The notes: generated from the sequence alone by a model not told the origin. 64,000 nucleotides of DNA from Bombyx mori (GCF_030269925.1 NC_085128.1:7318501-7382500), one strand, 5' to 3'. Positions 47,064-59,337 are shown, counted from the stretch's first letter. A program made the numbers and translations.

Positions 47064-47896
47064 AAGATCTATTGAATTTAAATATATATTTTTGTGGTTT
47101 CGTGGTTTTTTCTGTATTCCATAAATTAATATATAAGATTCAAGAATGTATTTTTATTGTTTTGCAATTTTATTATGTCCATAACATTATTATATTATGC
47201 ACGTATACACGAACAGCTATTTTCTTTCAATACTAAAGTCTACATTTGGATACTGACAAATAATAAATTTGTATTATAGCTAGCTAAATAAGTTTCCAAC
47301 AGACAAGTACTTAGAAACCTTTCCGCATTCTAGCGTGGTGCTTCCTCAATAATAGATTAGCTCCTTGACGGCAATTTACGAGTGTATTGTGTATTTAATA
47401 CCAACATGAATTGTACATAACATCATTTATCATTTGTTAGAATTTCCGTATCGTATTTTTATCTGTCATATTTTTCGTGACTAAAATATTTTATTATTAT
47501 ATTTTAGGACGTATTTTATGAACACAATACATAGTTTTATTATTTTATTATTACAATTGTGTCTTTATACTTATGACCTAAACGACTTCATGAATTTTAA
47601 TACATTCATCTGTGGATTGACTTAATAGGAGTCTGTTATTTCAACATGGTTAATTATATTGTTATTAAAACAGTATTTCTATTAAACATAATTAAGAAAT
47701 AGTGAATTCCATCGTATCTTATACAATGCTTAATATAAGTAAATGTAATGTGAACAATCGGGTTTTTGTTCTGGAAAAAACAAGCTCACTGTTCACGTCG
47801 TAAAAGTGTTACCGGACAGTATGAGTACTATAGTTAACAATATTTAGTTTCACAAAATAGAACATAAACATAAATTTCAGTCTGAGATTTCATCAA

Positions 47897-48135
47897 TGGT
47901 GGTAGGACCTCTTGGGATTCCGTACGGGTAGGTACCACCACCCCGCCTATTTCTGCCGTGCAGCAGTAATGCGTTTCGGTTCGAAGGGTGGGGTAGCCGT
48001 TGTTACTATACTGAGACCTTAGAACTTATATCTCGAGGTGGGTGGCGCATTTACGTTGTAGATGTCTATGGGCTCCATTAACCACTTAAAATCAGGTGGG
48101 CTGTGAGCTCGTCCATCGATCTAAGCAATAAAAAT
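47897..48135 (+). mobile_element. Bm1 SINE, 3' body
   Basis: AATGGTGGTAGGACCTCTTG to CGATCTAAGCAATAAAAATA. It forms an inverted pair with 48462-48710. Confidence 0.92.
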
Positions 48136-48461
48136 AAAAACTTTGAAAATGTATGACTGACTAATAGGAAAATAAAAAATAAAAAGCCAAAGGTTTCGGT
48201 GCCGCGGCGAAATCTTAAATTAAAACATTTTAATATGAAAAAAAAAACGAACGATTCTAATATGCGTATTATGGTTATTTGAATGTTCAAACGAATACAT
48301 TAAATATTCAAATTCTTCGTTGCGTGTAGCCAGTAGCCCGATTTGAGGGAACACGGAATGTTAAGCATAAGTGAAACGTTAGGGTTCGCACACACAAGTT
48401 AATTAAGACTTAAAAAATATTATTTGAAAAATGAATAATACCATAAATTTGTTTAGTCATC

Positions 48462-48710
48462 TTTTTTTTTTATTGCTTAGATGGTTGGACGAGCTCACAG
48501 CCCACCTGGTGTTAAGTGGTTACTGGAGCCCATAGACATCCACAACGTAAATGCGCCACCCACCTTGAGATACAAATTCTAAGGTCTCAAGTATAGTTAC
48601 AACGGCTGCCCCACCCTTAAAACCGAAACGCATTACTGCTTCACGTCAGAAATAGGCAGGGTGGTGGCACCCACCCGTGCGGACTCACAAAGAGGTCCTA
48701 CCACCAGTAA
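48462..48710 (-). mobile_element. Bm1 SINE, 3' body
   Basis: T run and TTGCTTAGATGGTTGGACGA to CCTACCACCAGTAAG. Inverted relative to 47897-48135, 326 bp apart, A tails facing each other. Confidence 0.92.
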
Positions 48711-49159
48711 GAGTCATTTTATAAATGTTTGTTTTTCCGCCATTTTTTTTAACAGAAAACATATTAATAATCACGTTTAAGCAAATAAGGTAGGAATATT
48801 CTAAGGGATTCTAGTATTTTATGAAGTGAAACTAGATTATCTAAATACGAAGTAACTACAAGCATTAGTTGACATATTTTGCGTCAATAATCGTCATGAA
48901 TAAAACGATGATGTCCAAGTAATCCAACAATTTAAAATTGAAAAATATAGTGCTTATAGCTTACGAATGTCTCTGTTTAAAGAAACTTCTTAGGAAACCT
49001 ATAGTCGAAGGATAAATTAAACAACCAATACATTCCTGCCTTTAAAAACGGCAAAAGATATTTCTTTTCTCTCTATGAATCCTCTAAGGATTCTATGAAT
49101 TTTACCAATACACGTGACATGTAGCAATCGAACTCATCATGAGACATGATATCGTCTAG

Positions 49160-49472
49160 ATTGTGAAGTATAGCGGCTGTTCCAGCCCTTCAAGCCGGAA
49201 CGTAAGGAGGTATCGCGGCAGAAATAGGCAGATTAGTGGTACTTGTCCGGGCAAGCTTACTATAAGCCATCAGGAATTACGCAAATAATAGTTTATGCGA
49301 CGTTGTTTTTTATCACACCGCATTCCTTCAACTCGGAAGTCATTCGTAAACATTTATTAAGTAGGTATTTAATTTCAACAAACTGGACCTGCCTACGGGA
49401 TTTGAACAAAGACTTTATTGCGCCGTCAGACTCGATTACACCGTCTCGTCCTTTTTAGCCCACGGTGCTTTC
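49160..49472 (-). mobile_element. Bm1 SINE, old, including head
   Basis: GCGGCAGAAATAGGCAGATT, GGAATTACGCAAATAATAG and (minus strand) the head-like GGCTAAAAAGGACGAGACG remain; diverged. Confidence 0.75.
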
Positions 49473-49483
49473 TATACTAATAT

Positions 49484-49570
49484 GGCGCAATTACGTTGTC
49501 TATGGGCTCCAGTGACCACTTAACATCAGGTGGGCTGTGAGCTCGTCCACCCATCTAAGCAATAAAAAAA
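49484..49570 (+). mobile_element. Bm1 SINE 3' fragment
   Basis: ATGGCGCAATTACGTTGTCT to CATCTAAGCAATAAAAAAAA; immediately followed by the TIR element at 49571. Confidence 0.88.
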
Positions 49571-49790
49571 AGATTTGTGGTGTCGTGGGACACCGGATAG
49601 GAACGAAGTTCCTTATTATAAAAATATAAATTTTAAGTTCTATTCGAGGTATAAGGTTATTTTTTGTACGTTATTACAAAGTTGAGTCGTACACTGTGTG
49701 CATTACTAATAAAAATCTTACGTTACGGACGATTTTTCCCGGTTAGGGTAACCCTCCGCATCGTCCCATAAGGAACTTCGTTCCAAAAAT
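49571..49790. mobile_element. TIR element, shorter copy with internal deletion
   Basis: Same left end (GACACCGGATAGGAACGAAG) and right end (CCATAAGGAACTTCGTTCC) as 20951-21280 but about 110 bp shorter, missing the central AT-rich part. Followed by (AAT)n. Confidence 0.65.
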
Positions 49791-50098
49791 AATAATAATA
49801 ATAAAACTTCAAATTTTCGTTCAATAAAATCCCAAGTTTTACAATTTAACGTCGTGTCCACAGCACTGGCGCATCCTGGCTGCCCGGAGGCACATTTACC
49901 GGCACGAACGTTCAGAAACCGGTAGCAGCCATCCAGCATATTAGCATATAATAATGCATTTGTATAACATAAATGTACATAAACGTATTACAAATAACGT
50001 TACATTGATTTTCTAAAACGTCGTTGACGCAAGATGATGATTTATCGTAAATACCAGTCGTGATTTAATTTATGTATCTTAATGCATAATAATATTAA

Positions 50099-50516
50099 CT
50101 AGAGGTCCCGCAGTAGTCGAAATTCGACTATAATTAATTGGGATTGTAAGTTTGTACACTATTATGATTGTATTTTATACTTCTATAATCACAAATTTCG
50201 CCAAGGCTACACTATAAAAAAATATGAATAAAGACAAACAATATTTAAACAATTCTCAATTTGACAACAGACGTCAAGGACAAAAGTTTGTCAATAAATA
50301 TTATGCATGCGTGTGTGCGTCAAATACATGGTATGTAGTGTGTGTAATGTTTTCTTTATTGATTTAATGTATCTTTTATGCATTATTTAAAAAAAATTAT
50401 TAGCATTGTGCACTTCTCCTCTATATTCTCTATAAGTGTGGAAAATTTCATACTCCTCCGTCCGCGCAATTTTCGTAAAAAGGGATACAAAGTTTTTGCT
50501 TCACGTATTAATATAA
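50099..50516 (-). mobile_element. Non-autonomous Helitron-like element, copy B
   Basis: Same family as 22620-23033; very similar internal sequence (CTCCTCCGTCCGCGCAATTT mirrored). The 5' end is slightly truncated or diverged. Lies in the large Tgi intron. Confidence 0.7.
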
Positions 50517-52224
50517 AAATTTATAGTAATAGACCGAAAGCTATTGAAACCGTCAATTTTGTAACAAAGTCAATTCGGTATTAAAATAGAATAGGTAGTG
50601 CTGTAATGATTTTTTGATAAGATTAATTTTCGGTTTCAATTGTCACAAATCTATCTATCTCGTTGACGTTTTTCGAAGTTGACTATTGCCGATAGATTAT
50701 ATGATTCGCCATCAGTATGTGATGTGTATCAGTAGGCATTAGGCATTCTAATCCCTACATTAGGTACAGTTTGCAAGCTTATTTGGTCGGGCAATAATAA
50801 GATTCTGCTTTTATACAAATTAACTCGCGGTTGTTGTTTAATACAGCTTATGCTTGACGCTGAGAATATATAATTCACTTTATTATTTAGAGGAACTGTA
50901 GATATGGGACATATTAATTGATGACTAACAGGCTAGCTAGGTTAGCTCACTACCTAACATCATTCTTGAAAGGCGCCGAAAGGCGAAATGATTAGATGAA
51001 AACAAAAATGGCCTTCGCACCTATACAAAGACTATTTACAAACAACATTGTTAGGCTTAATGAAGATGTATCGAATACAAGTTTACATAACAATATCGTA
51101 GTTCAATGCAGCGGCGGAAGGCGAATGTTTCGAGTGAAAGTGCGGGAAGCGTCAAAACATACTGTATAACATCCAAATCTTAGTAAATAAAACATACATT
51201 AAAATCTAAACGAAACAGTAAAGATACCTAGGTAAATATAAGCGAATAAGCCTAGATTAACTCATTGAGAACATACATTATTCTTCAACACGTATGATTT
51301 GGTTGTATTATAGTAGTTTATTATAGTAATATAGCATTTATTGTTTGATTAAGTTATCAATAAACAACGAAGTTTGGAAGAGAAAAGTGGGGATTAAAAA
51401 TTGAAATGTTGGCACTCGATTCAACTTGACGATTTTAGCGACATCTAGTTATAAACATCGATATTGATAACATTGAACATGTAAATAAAAAGCGCCACCT
51501 AGTAGCGTTTAACAACAACTTTCAAGGTTTAAGTTGGTCTCGGTCTGTCACTGTCACTGATCTTAGTACGAGAGCGTGGTCATTTCAAAGATGGAACTCG
51601 TTTCTTATTTTCCATTTTGTTTTTGTACCATAATTAACAAAATGTTTTTATTACATAAGTACTCCGTGAAACCCAGCTTAATTATATGTTGAAATGAGGT
51701 CCGCGCCACCTATCGTACGTTGATGACACTATTCTGGAAACCGACCAGAGGCCAACAAAGTCACAAATAAAAATTAATAACTATTGAAATTGAATGTCAA
51801 TTGGTTAAACGATGAGTGATTGCAAACAAGACAAACGCAATATTCAGGAATTTAATTTCACATTAAAAAGAATGTAGATAAAATGTTTATGATTAGACAC
51901 GTTTAATGTTAGTAAATTCATTTTCATTTAATACGACAGAATGCTTATTTTTTGAGAAAATTCCAAACTATCGGGTTCAAAATAACGGCTTTTAATAACA
52001 AATAAATAATAGTTTAAAAAAAACTAACAAAATACGCTTTTATAGAAAATCCGACTAAAAATAGAAAATAAATTTTAATAAATGTGAATTAAAAATAGTG
52101 TAAGAAAAAAATATTTTATTGTAAGAAAGCGTGTTTTATTGTAAAATTCTACTTTTATTATTAATTTTTCAGTTTTTAGTCGAATTTCAATTTTTCAATT
52201 TTTTTTTAAATATTGAATTCTCTT

Positions 52225-52365
52225 CGGTCCTTAATAAGTATACCAAATTTCGAGTTAATCCGACGTTTTGAAGGGGGTCAAAATCATGTTCAATGATTCC
52301 GTTACAAACATACTACATACGTCTGAAGCTAATAAAAGCGTATTAAAAACAGTCGAAAATCTCGG
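52225..52365 (+). repeat. Probable transposon-derived sequence
   Basis: TATACCAAATTTCGAGTTAA, GACGTTTTGAAGGGGGTCAA resembles dispersed insect repeats; borders unclear. Confidence 0.35.
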
Positions 52366-52699
52366 TAAGAAATTAACATTAGTCAAAACATGAGTAATTG
52401 AAGCAGCAGCGAGTAGAAATTACGTTCTTCCTACTCTCGCTTCGCAGAGCATGACGGACACGTGCCGATGCGTTCAGACCAGTTACACCTTACATCCAGG
52501 CCATGACCTTCGCGACAACACGTGGAAACAAGAAAAAAATGTGTGGACTTCCTCGGATTAACGTTTATATTTTGATTCAATTTTGTACTATATACAAAAC
52601 AGATTTTTTAAAGGCAGGACTGTTTTCGAGAGAATTCAAAATACATCTATACTAATTTTATTATGATGGTTCAGAAAAATACTAAAAATAAGACTTTTG

Positions 52700-52872
52700 T
52701 TGCCCTAAGAGGTCTGATCGTCCGCCATGAGTTAAGTGGTTACCATATATAGACAAGTATAATGTGGGTGCTATCGCTCGTGTTGAGTCTTTGAGACATG
52801 AGCTCAATGTCTCAAATATAATGTAATAATGTTATCCACTCGTCGAATCTCTATATATCATACCACCAGTAT
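52700..52872 (-). mobile_element. Possible ancient Bm1 copy
   Basis: GTCCGCCATGAGTTAAGTGG at one end and ATACCACCAGTATA at the other match Bm1 ends; the interior is barely alignable. Confidence 0.35.
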
Positions 52873-52892
52873 ATACTCGTAGTAGATAGTCA

Positions 52893-53172
52893 TGCTATAG
52901 TGGATTCCGGTCATCGTTCTCGTCGAACCCGTCGCTTGCGACGAAGGGCTCGTAAATTAATCCACAGACACAGCCCATTGAGTTTCTCGCCGAATCTTCT
53001 CAGTGCATCGCGTTTCCAATCCGGTGGTAGATTCTGCGATGCACGGCTCTTGCTAGGGTTCGTGTTAGCAACGCCGTCAGGTTTGAGCCCCGTGAGCTCA
53101 CCTACTAGTTAAGGTTACGCTGAAATAGCATCTCAAGGCTTCAAGCATCAGTTTAGGTAAGAAAAAAAAGTG
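52893..53172 (+). mobile_element. LINE 3' end fragment
   Basis: The plus-strand coding remnant 52920-53040 is arginine-rich (SRRTRRLRRRARKL), as at the end of the jockey-type ORF2. The 3' UTR follows (TTGAGTTTCTCGCCGAATC, GTGAGCTCACCTACTAG) and an A tail at 53161-53170. AGTGGATT flanks both sides (about 52890 and 53170). Confidence 0.7.
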
Positions 53173-53318
53173 GATTAATACGATGAAAAATACATTCGAC
53201 TTTCATTTTGATACTGCTGAGTCTACTACGTCAGTTCTACATGTGATAATATTATTTTCACAATAATGACACGAACATTCGACCCCAGCCTCTCCTCGAG
53301 CTACCACTATTCCCGGTC

Positions 53319-53377
53319 TAATAAAATAGACCAAGAGTGGAGGAATGGCGTGCCTCCACTCCTGGTCTATTTTATTA
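53319..53377. repeat. 25-bp inverted repeat, 9-nt loop (hairpin)
   Basis: Arms 53319-53343 and 53353-53377 pair at 24 of 25 positions around the loop AATGGCGTG. The size resembles a compact precursor hairpin. No transposon identity was recognised. Confidence 0.85.
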
Positions 53378-53615
53378 CCTAACCTCGCCCGCTCCTAATT
53401 CCTATCTTGTGTACTTATAGCAGTTGGTCCCGCCGTCGTCGCTATTTCTACTACTAAGTAATCATGAGTCCTCCTGGCTTTAAAGAGCGATTTAGTCGTT
53501 GCTCTAATCTAATGAAGACTTTGGTGTCTGAAGGTGGACAGGTCCGGGCTTTTTTAAAATTCCTGGACCGATGCCGGTGGTAGCGCGTATTGTGAGCTCG
53601 CACGGATATAATTAC

Positions 53616-53858
53616 TTTTTTTTTATTGCTTAGATGGGTGGACGAGCTCACAGCCCACCTGGTGTATGTGGTTACTGGAGCCCATAGAAATCTACGACGT
53701 AAATGCGCCACCCACCTTGAGATAAGTTCTAAGGTCTCAAGTATAGTTACAACGGCTGCCTCATCCTTCAAACTGAAACGCATTACTGCTTCACGGCAGA
53801 AATAGGCGGGGTGGTGGTACCTACCAGCGCGGACTCACAAAAGGTCCTACCACCAGTA
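53616..53858 (-). mobile_element. Bm1 SINE, 3' body
   Basis: T run, TTGCTTAGATGGGTGGACGA to CCTACCACCAGTATA. It interrupts an unassigned sequence starting near 53400. Confidence 0.92.
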
Positions 53859-53880
53859 TAACCAGTATAACTACAATCAC

Positions 53881-54026
53881 ACCTATTTCTGCCGTGAAGC
53901 AATAAAGCGTTTCGGTTTGAAGGGTGCGGCAGCCGTTGTACTATAAAACTGACAGTTAGAACTCATGTTGGATCATTCTCATCAAGGTGCCGTGAGTCCG
54001 TCCACCGATCTAAGCAATAAGAATAA
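53881..54026 (+). mobile_element. Bm1 SINE fragment, inverted to its neighbour
   Basis: CACCTATTTCTGCCGTGAAG, GTTTCGGTTTGAAGGGTGCG and CGATCTAAGCAATAAGAATA; 22 bp from the minus-strand Bm1 at 53616-53858. Confidence 0.85.
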
Positions 54027-54322
54027 ACTCAATATATTTCATATATTCTAATACCTATTGCGAACATGATAGCAGAACACGTTATCTAATACCATATAGA
54101 AATTATGATCCACCTTGCGGGTGACATTGACAATCATTGTAAATTAATTTCAATGATTTATTATAATTGAAGCGCTCTGGCTTCTTGTCGATGCCAGGTA
54201 TTTCATATCTATATATAAATAGGCAAAGAGAATACAGCTGAGTGCCATTTTCTCTTCTGTTTATATCGATTTTCTTTTATTTTTATACGTTAAGTAATGA
54301 TTGACCCGCTTTAATCTATCTA

Positions 54323-54607
54323 TCTATATATAAAAATGAATTGCTGTTGGTCAGTCTCGCTAAAATTCGAGAACGGCTGGACCGAATGGTCTTGAATTAT
54401 TTGTGGAAGTCCAGAGAAGGTTTAAAAGGTAGATAAATATGAAAATGCTACGAATAAAATAAAAATATAATAACAATTTTGTTTTTCCTTTGATGTGTCC
54501 CCCCCCGTCGGACGGATTCCTTTTGTTTGTTTTAAATTTATTTTATACAAAAGCTTAGGTCTTTTATTTATCGATTGAGGCACTACGAAGTCTGCCGGGT
54601 CAGTTAG
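54323..54607 (+). mobile_element. Second Helitron-like family, copy 1
   Basis: TCTATATATAAAAATGAATT at the 5' end; 3' end GAAGTCTGCCGGGTCAGTTAG. Contains CTCGCTAAAATTCGAGAACG and GTCGGACGGATTCCTTTTG. Paired with an inverted copy at 57697-57977. Confidence 0.7.
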
Positions 54608-55991
54608 TTGGCAATAAAATAATTAGTATGTTTTGTTTAATAGTGAGAACTAGCATAAACGAGAGAGTGAGAGAATAGAAGAGAAAATGTAATACATAAA
54701 ATTAATTTAAATCTTGATGTGGTCTGTGATTGTTGTCGAATATAAAACATCAGACAAACACTAGTTAGTATAAAGGTGTACGTCAGATTTATAGGTAAAA
54801 TTTAGAATTGATTTTTACCCAGATACATAATGGCAATAGATAAGAAAATATATTTTATTGTTCGTAAACATGAGATAAAAATATATCTTTATCATAAATC
54901 GTGTATAAACCCATACATAGAAGAAGTATAATAATATCGCCATGACTTTATCATAAATTAATTCATATTTGGTTTATACGTTAATCGCTTATTGTAAAAA
55001 AAAAAATATAAAAATAATATACCGGATCAGCTACAATTTATTTCTTTTGGAATGTACTTTGAAGCGTAATAGTTCCAATACATATAATTTAACTGAATTA
55101 GCAATCCATTATGGGTGTCTCTATGTGCCGATTTTTGTTGTTACACAATACGGAATAGCACCACGTATTCGTACGTTTGTATGTTGAGACGTGGTAGCCA
55201 TGACATGCTTTATTCAATTCAAACGCAACTTAAGGAGATCCCTTGTGTGGATTCATACGCCGCCCCAACGTTTTGTTTGTACAGGCTGCACATCTGAAGA
55301 TAATTTTATTGTATGTGTAATTTTAATGTTCGCCATTCACTACTCGGAGGAAGCGAATTAACGATGTCAAAATTACGAGTATTCTATGAACTGAATGTAT
55401 GACTTATTCTAAAAAAAATCATGTGAAGTACTTCGAAATTGATTGCATCACAAGAGGCGTTGCCTGAATTCCACGCATACTTAGTAAATATCTATTTACT
55501 GTTTATTGAGAATTTTATTATCTATTTGAGTGAGCACTGAACGTTTCTAATGGACTGAGTGTTTGAAGACGCGATAACAACTCATATAGAGGTCAAGTAA
55601 AAAAATTTATCGAACGCCTTCGAAGGCTATTAACATTCTTAACTTATTAATAAGTGCTGATCGAGTCAACTAACTGAAGTCACGAAACAAGAATCGCGGA
55701 ACAAAATTTAAATGGGCGTGCGTTTTTAAACAATTCGTAATACACATATTTATAAACATGCAGTGATTGTTTTGTTTGAGGTTTCCGGAAGTCTAAGAGA
55801 TGATTTTAACCAAAATCGGACCAGGATATGATAGCGCTACGTTCTCAATGCTATAATAACTTCCAATGTCCGAATCGAACTGGTTTTCTTAACGAACGAG
55901 TCGACATAACAAACTCGCGGTTAAAACTTTTCGTACAAATAATCAGGTTTCAAATATTTTGAACATAGATTTTTTTGAAAATGAATTTTTA

Positions 55992-56234
55992 CTGTTGGTA
56001 GGACCTCTTGTGAGTCCGCGTGGGTGGGTACCACCACCCTGCCTATTTCTGCCGTGAAGCAGTAATGCGTTTCGGTTTGAAGGGTGGGGCAGCCGTTGTA
56101 ACTATACTTGAGACCTTAAACTTATTCTCAAGGTGGGTGGCGCATTTACGTTGTGGATATTTATGGGCTCCAGTATCCACATAACACCAGGAGGGCTGTG
56201 AGCTCGTCCACCCATCTAAGCAATAAAAAAAAAA
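55992..56234 (+). mobile_element. Bm1 SINE, 3' body
   Basis: CTGTTGGTAGGACCTCTTGT to CCATCTAAGCAATAAAAAAA. Confidence 0.92.
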
Positions 56235-56990
56235 GATGAATTTATATAGTAGTATGTCGTTTGCTTGGCAAACTGCGTTCAGAGAAACAATATGCGAGTC
56301 GGCCCGAATAGCTCGAATAGCTGCACTCTCGCTTTGTTGCCAACGAAATGGAATCCATTGCCATTAGAAATTCAACTCGACATGATAACTTCATCGCTCG
56401 GAATTCCTTAAGCGTGTTGCGAAGCCGCCACGAATGTCATATTGTCACGCACATCGCATTTTTACCATCGTTCGACCGTTGGTATTTTCGAGCTTTCGTA
56501 TTTCACACGCGTTACTGCATTATGTCAATGCCGAGATTGCGAATTCAGCTGGCGGTTATTTATTACATGGCCACTGGCTATTCGGCGTTCATAAACAGGT
56601 CACCCAAATATACGGATTTATGATGCTGAAAACAATATCAGTACTGTGACAGCTATAGTAAAGTGCTATTGCTAACCAATACGAGATTGCTCGTAGCCGT
56701 AGTCCGTAAGGCAACCTACATTCAGCATTCTTTTCGAAACCGTAACACGCCGCCTCCGCGTTCCGGATATAAACATGTGCACGCCACATTCACCCCAATA
56801 TCTTCCGCTATAAAAACCATTTCATTACGATAAGTCCTTTTAAAGAATGCTAACTATTGCATTTGTAGAGAGTTGTTATACATTTACGTGCATAGTAACG
56901 ATTGATTGATGTGGCGCCGATTGCCGATCTTAATAACAAATCTCAATAACAAAATTTAAAAGGGGCACTAACAATCACGACGAACGATAA

Positions 56991-57272
56991 TATGAGTCGT
57001 CTATTATCAAAGGTGGCAATCTGTGCATTTGGCCAAAAATTTTTTATTGGTATGTCAATACAGATTGATTTGAATATAATCGTCTCCTTCAAAGAATACG
57101 GTTCAAAACCTGCATTAAATAAAGGTTAATAGTTAACCTGTTATTTATCTAAGATGTCGTTCCGAAGAGTTTTGTGACTGCCAATGGAATACAAAGTCAA
57201 TAATTCGTTTTTCTGATTTACCAATCATTGTCCAAAAGTCAGATTGCCGGCTTTGATAATAGTCGACTCATA
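56991..57272. mobile_element. MITE with imperfect terminal inverted repeats of about 34-50 bp
   Basis: TATGAGTCGTCTATTATCAA and AGGTGGCAATCTG at 56991-57023 mirror CAGATTGCCGGCTTTGATAA and TAGTCGACTCATA at 57240-57272, with three mismatches. Similarity fades inward (TTGGCCAA against TTGGACAA). TA flanks fit a TA target. About 280 bp, non-coding, in the large Tgi intron. Confidence 0.75.
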
Positions 57273-57696
57273 TATATCGCCTAATTGAAAAGCCAGCTGT
57301 TAATAGTAGAATCATTTTCGCACACACAGAATGAGTACATTCACTGAAACGTCTTTAGGCGTTCAGCTTAGTTGGCCATACTATGTTTTGATAGCAAATG
57401 TTGATGATGATCGTGGTTTCCTTTTAAAGGTTTATTAAGATGTGGTTAATCGCAAGATATAAACATTTTTTCATAGCGATACGTTGTGTCTTCCCGTGGC
57501 TTTTGAAACAACCATTTAAAGGATTCATTGGAGATAAAAGAGCAGCGTTTTCAGATAACCAGCTTACTACCATCGCCGATTCACATTTAATGGTGGTATT
57601 GTAGAGGTATTAACCCGCACGAGTATGTAACACCAAGCTATTTATTCCTGTCGCAAATCAATTATGCTTTCTTTTTCGTTCTGTTTTTATTCAAGA

Positions 57697-57977
57697 CTAG
57701 CTGACCCGGCAGACTTCGAAGTGCCTCAATCGAAAAATAAAATACCTAAACATTAGTATAAAATAAACTTTAAACAAATAAAAGGAATCCGTCCGACGGG
57801 GGACATATCAAAGAAAAAACAAAATTGTTATTTTTATTTAATTCTAATTTATCTATCTTTTAAACCTTCTCTGGGCTTCCATAAATAATTCAAGACCAAA
57901 ATTTGCCAAATCGGTTCAGCCGTTCTCGAGTTTAAGCGAGACTAACGAACAGCAATTCATTTTTATATGTATATAGA
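57697..57977 (-). mobile_element. Second Helitron-like family, copy 2 (inverted)
   Basis: Begins (plus strand) CTAGCTGACCCGGCAGACTT and ends near ATATGTATATAGAGATAGAT. It is the reverse of the copy at 54323-54607 with the shared CAAGACC and TTAAACCTTCTCTGG blocks. Confidence 0.7.
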
Positions 57978-58179
57978 GATAGATATAAAACCAAGTAATC
58001 AAAATGAATAATTTTATTTCTTTAAAAAAATAGTCGAATTGAGTCGAATAGTCGGTAGTACGAACTTGTTTACTGCTTATTCAGTTTTCGTTTTTATTCG
58101 TTTGGAAGTCGTTCTTTTCATAACAAGTTATAATCGATGTTTCGTGTAATGATCGTGTTTTACGCAGCGTAGTCGTCGT

Positions 58180-58380
58180 CGTGGTAAAAACAGAATGGAA
58201 TTTGGTGACCGAGACCGGGGGGCACGCTTCGGCCAAATTCCTGAACGCTTTCTCTGGTGGGCGCCGCGACTCGGTGGGGAAGGCACGCGCTGTGCACCAC
58301 ACCGCACGCACTAGCGCAACGAAAGTGAGCGTGCAATATACGAACGACGCTGACGACGCGTTGCATAATTATTCGCTACC
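58180..58380. promoter_or_regulatory. CpG-rich island inside the Tgi intron
   Basis: A 200-bp stretch rich in CG dinucleotides (GGGCGCCGCGACTCGGTGGG, GACGCTGACGACGCGTTGCA) in otherwise AT-rich intron, with open frames on both strands but no recognised protein. It could be an alternative Tgi first exon or promoter, or an enhancer. Confidence 0.3.
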
Positions 58381-58927
58381 CAACCATTGTTTGTAAACAC
58401 TCAATAAAACGAGAACATTTAAATTTGCGTGATTGTATTTCGATTAGATAGGCCAGGAACGCAGCAATAGACAAACGACATTCTTAATTTAAATTTCATA
58501 TCTTCTCTTACAAATTTTAATTGCATTCCTTAAGTGTTCAATATCTTAATTGTAGTGGTAGACTTGATTTTATCTTTTAAAGTATTTATGTGTGTACGTT
58601 TTTTTTTTAAATCGCACGACTGTATCAAATAACGAATCCGCTTAACACAATATTTAGTACGACATTACATATTATTATGACTTACAGAGGGGTCTATAAA
58701 ATATGTTTAAACATGTACATATATGTATATTTTATCTGTTTCAGGGCCATAGGTCGGATGGATTGTCAGGTGACGAGGTCTGGTATTTACAATTTACAAG
58801 ACACGTATTTCGTAAGCAAAATTATTTTTACGATTTAATCAGATTACCAGATTTTATTTAAGTATTTAGCTCGGGTTTATTATTTCTGATTTTTCGAGAA
58901 CAGTTTTCGTAGTCACGAAGGACTTTA

Positions 58928-59337
58928 TCTATATATTAATACGTGAAGCAAAAACTTTGTATCCCTTTTTACGAAAATTGCGCGGACGGAGGAGTATGAA
59001 ATTTTCCACACTTATAGAGAATATAGAGAAGAAGTGCACAACGCTAATATTTTTTTAAATAATGCATAAAAGATACATTAAATCAATAAAGAAAACATTA
59101 CACACACTACATACTATGTATTTGACGCACACACGCATGCATATTTATTGTCAAACTTTTGTTCTTGACGTCTGTGGTCAAATTGATAATAGATTAAATA
59201 TTGTTTGTCTATATTAATATTTTTTTATAGCCTTGGCGAAATTTGTGATTATAGAAGTATAAAATACAATCGTAATAATAGTGTACAAACTTACAATTCC
59301 AATTATAGTCGAATTTCGACTACTGCGGGACCTCTAG
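58928..59337 (+). mobile_element. Non-autonomous Helitron-like element, copy C
   Basis: Opposite orientation to copies A and B. It starts TCTATATATTAATACGTGAA and ends GACTACTGCGGGACCTCTAG followed by T. Confidence 0.72.

Noticed and set aside
53454..53783. 109-residue minus frame
   Set aside because: Half of it is Bm1 sequence and the rest has no family resemblance.
58081..58396. Three overlapping frames in the CpG-rich block
   Set aside because: Open on both strands because of composition; no protein family recognised. Kept only as a possible regulatory segment.
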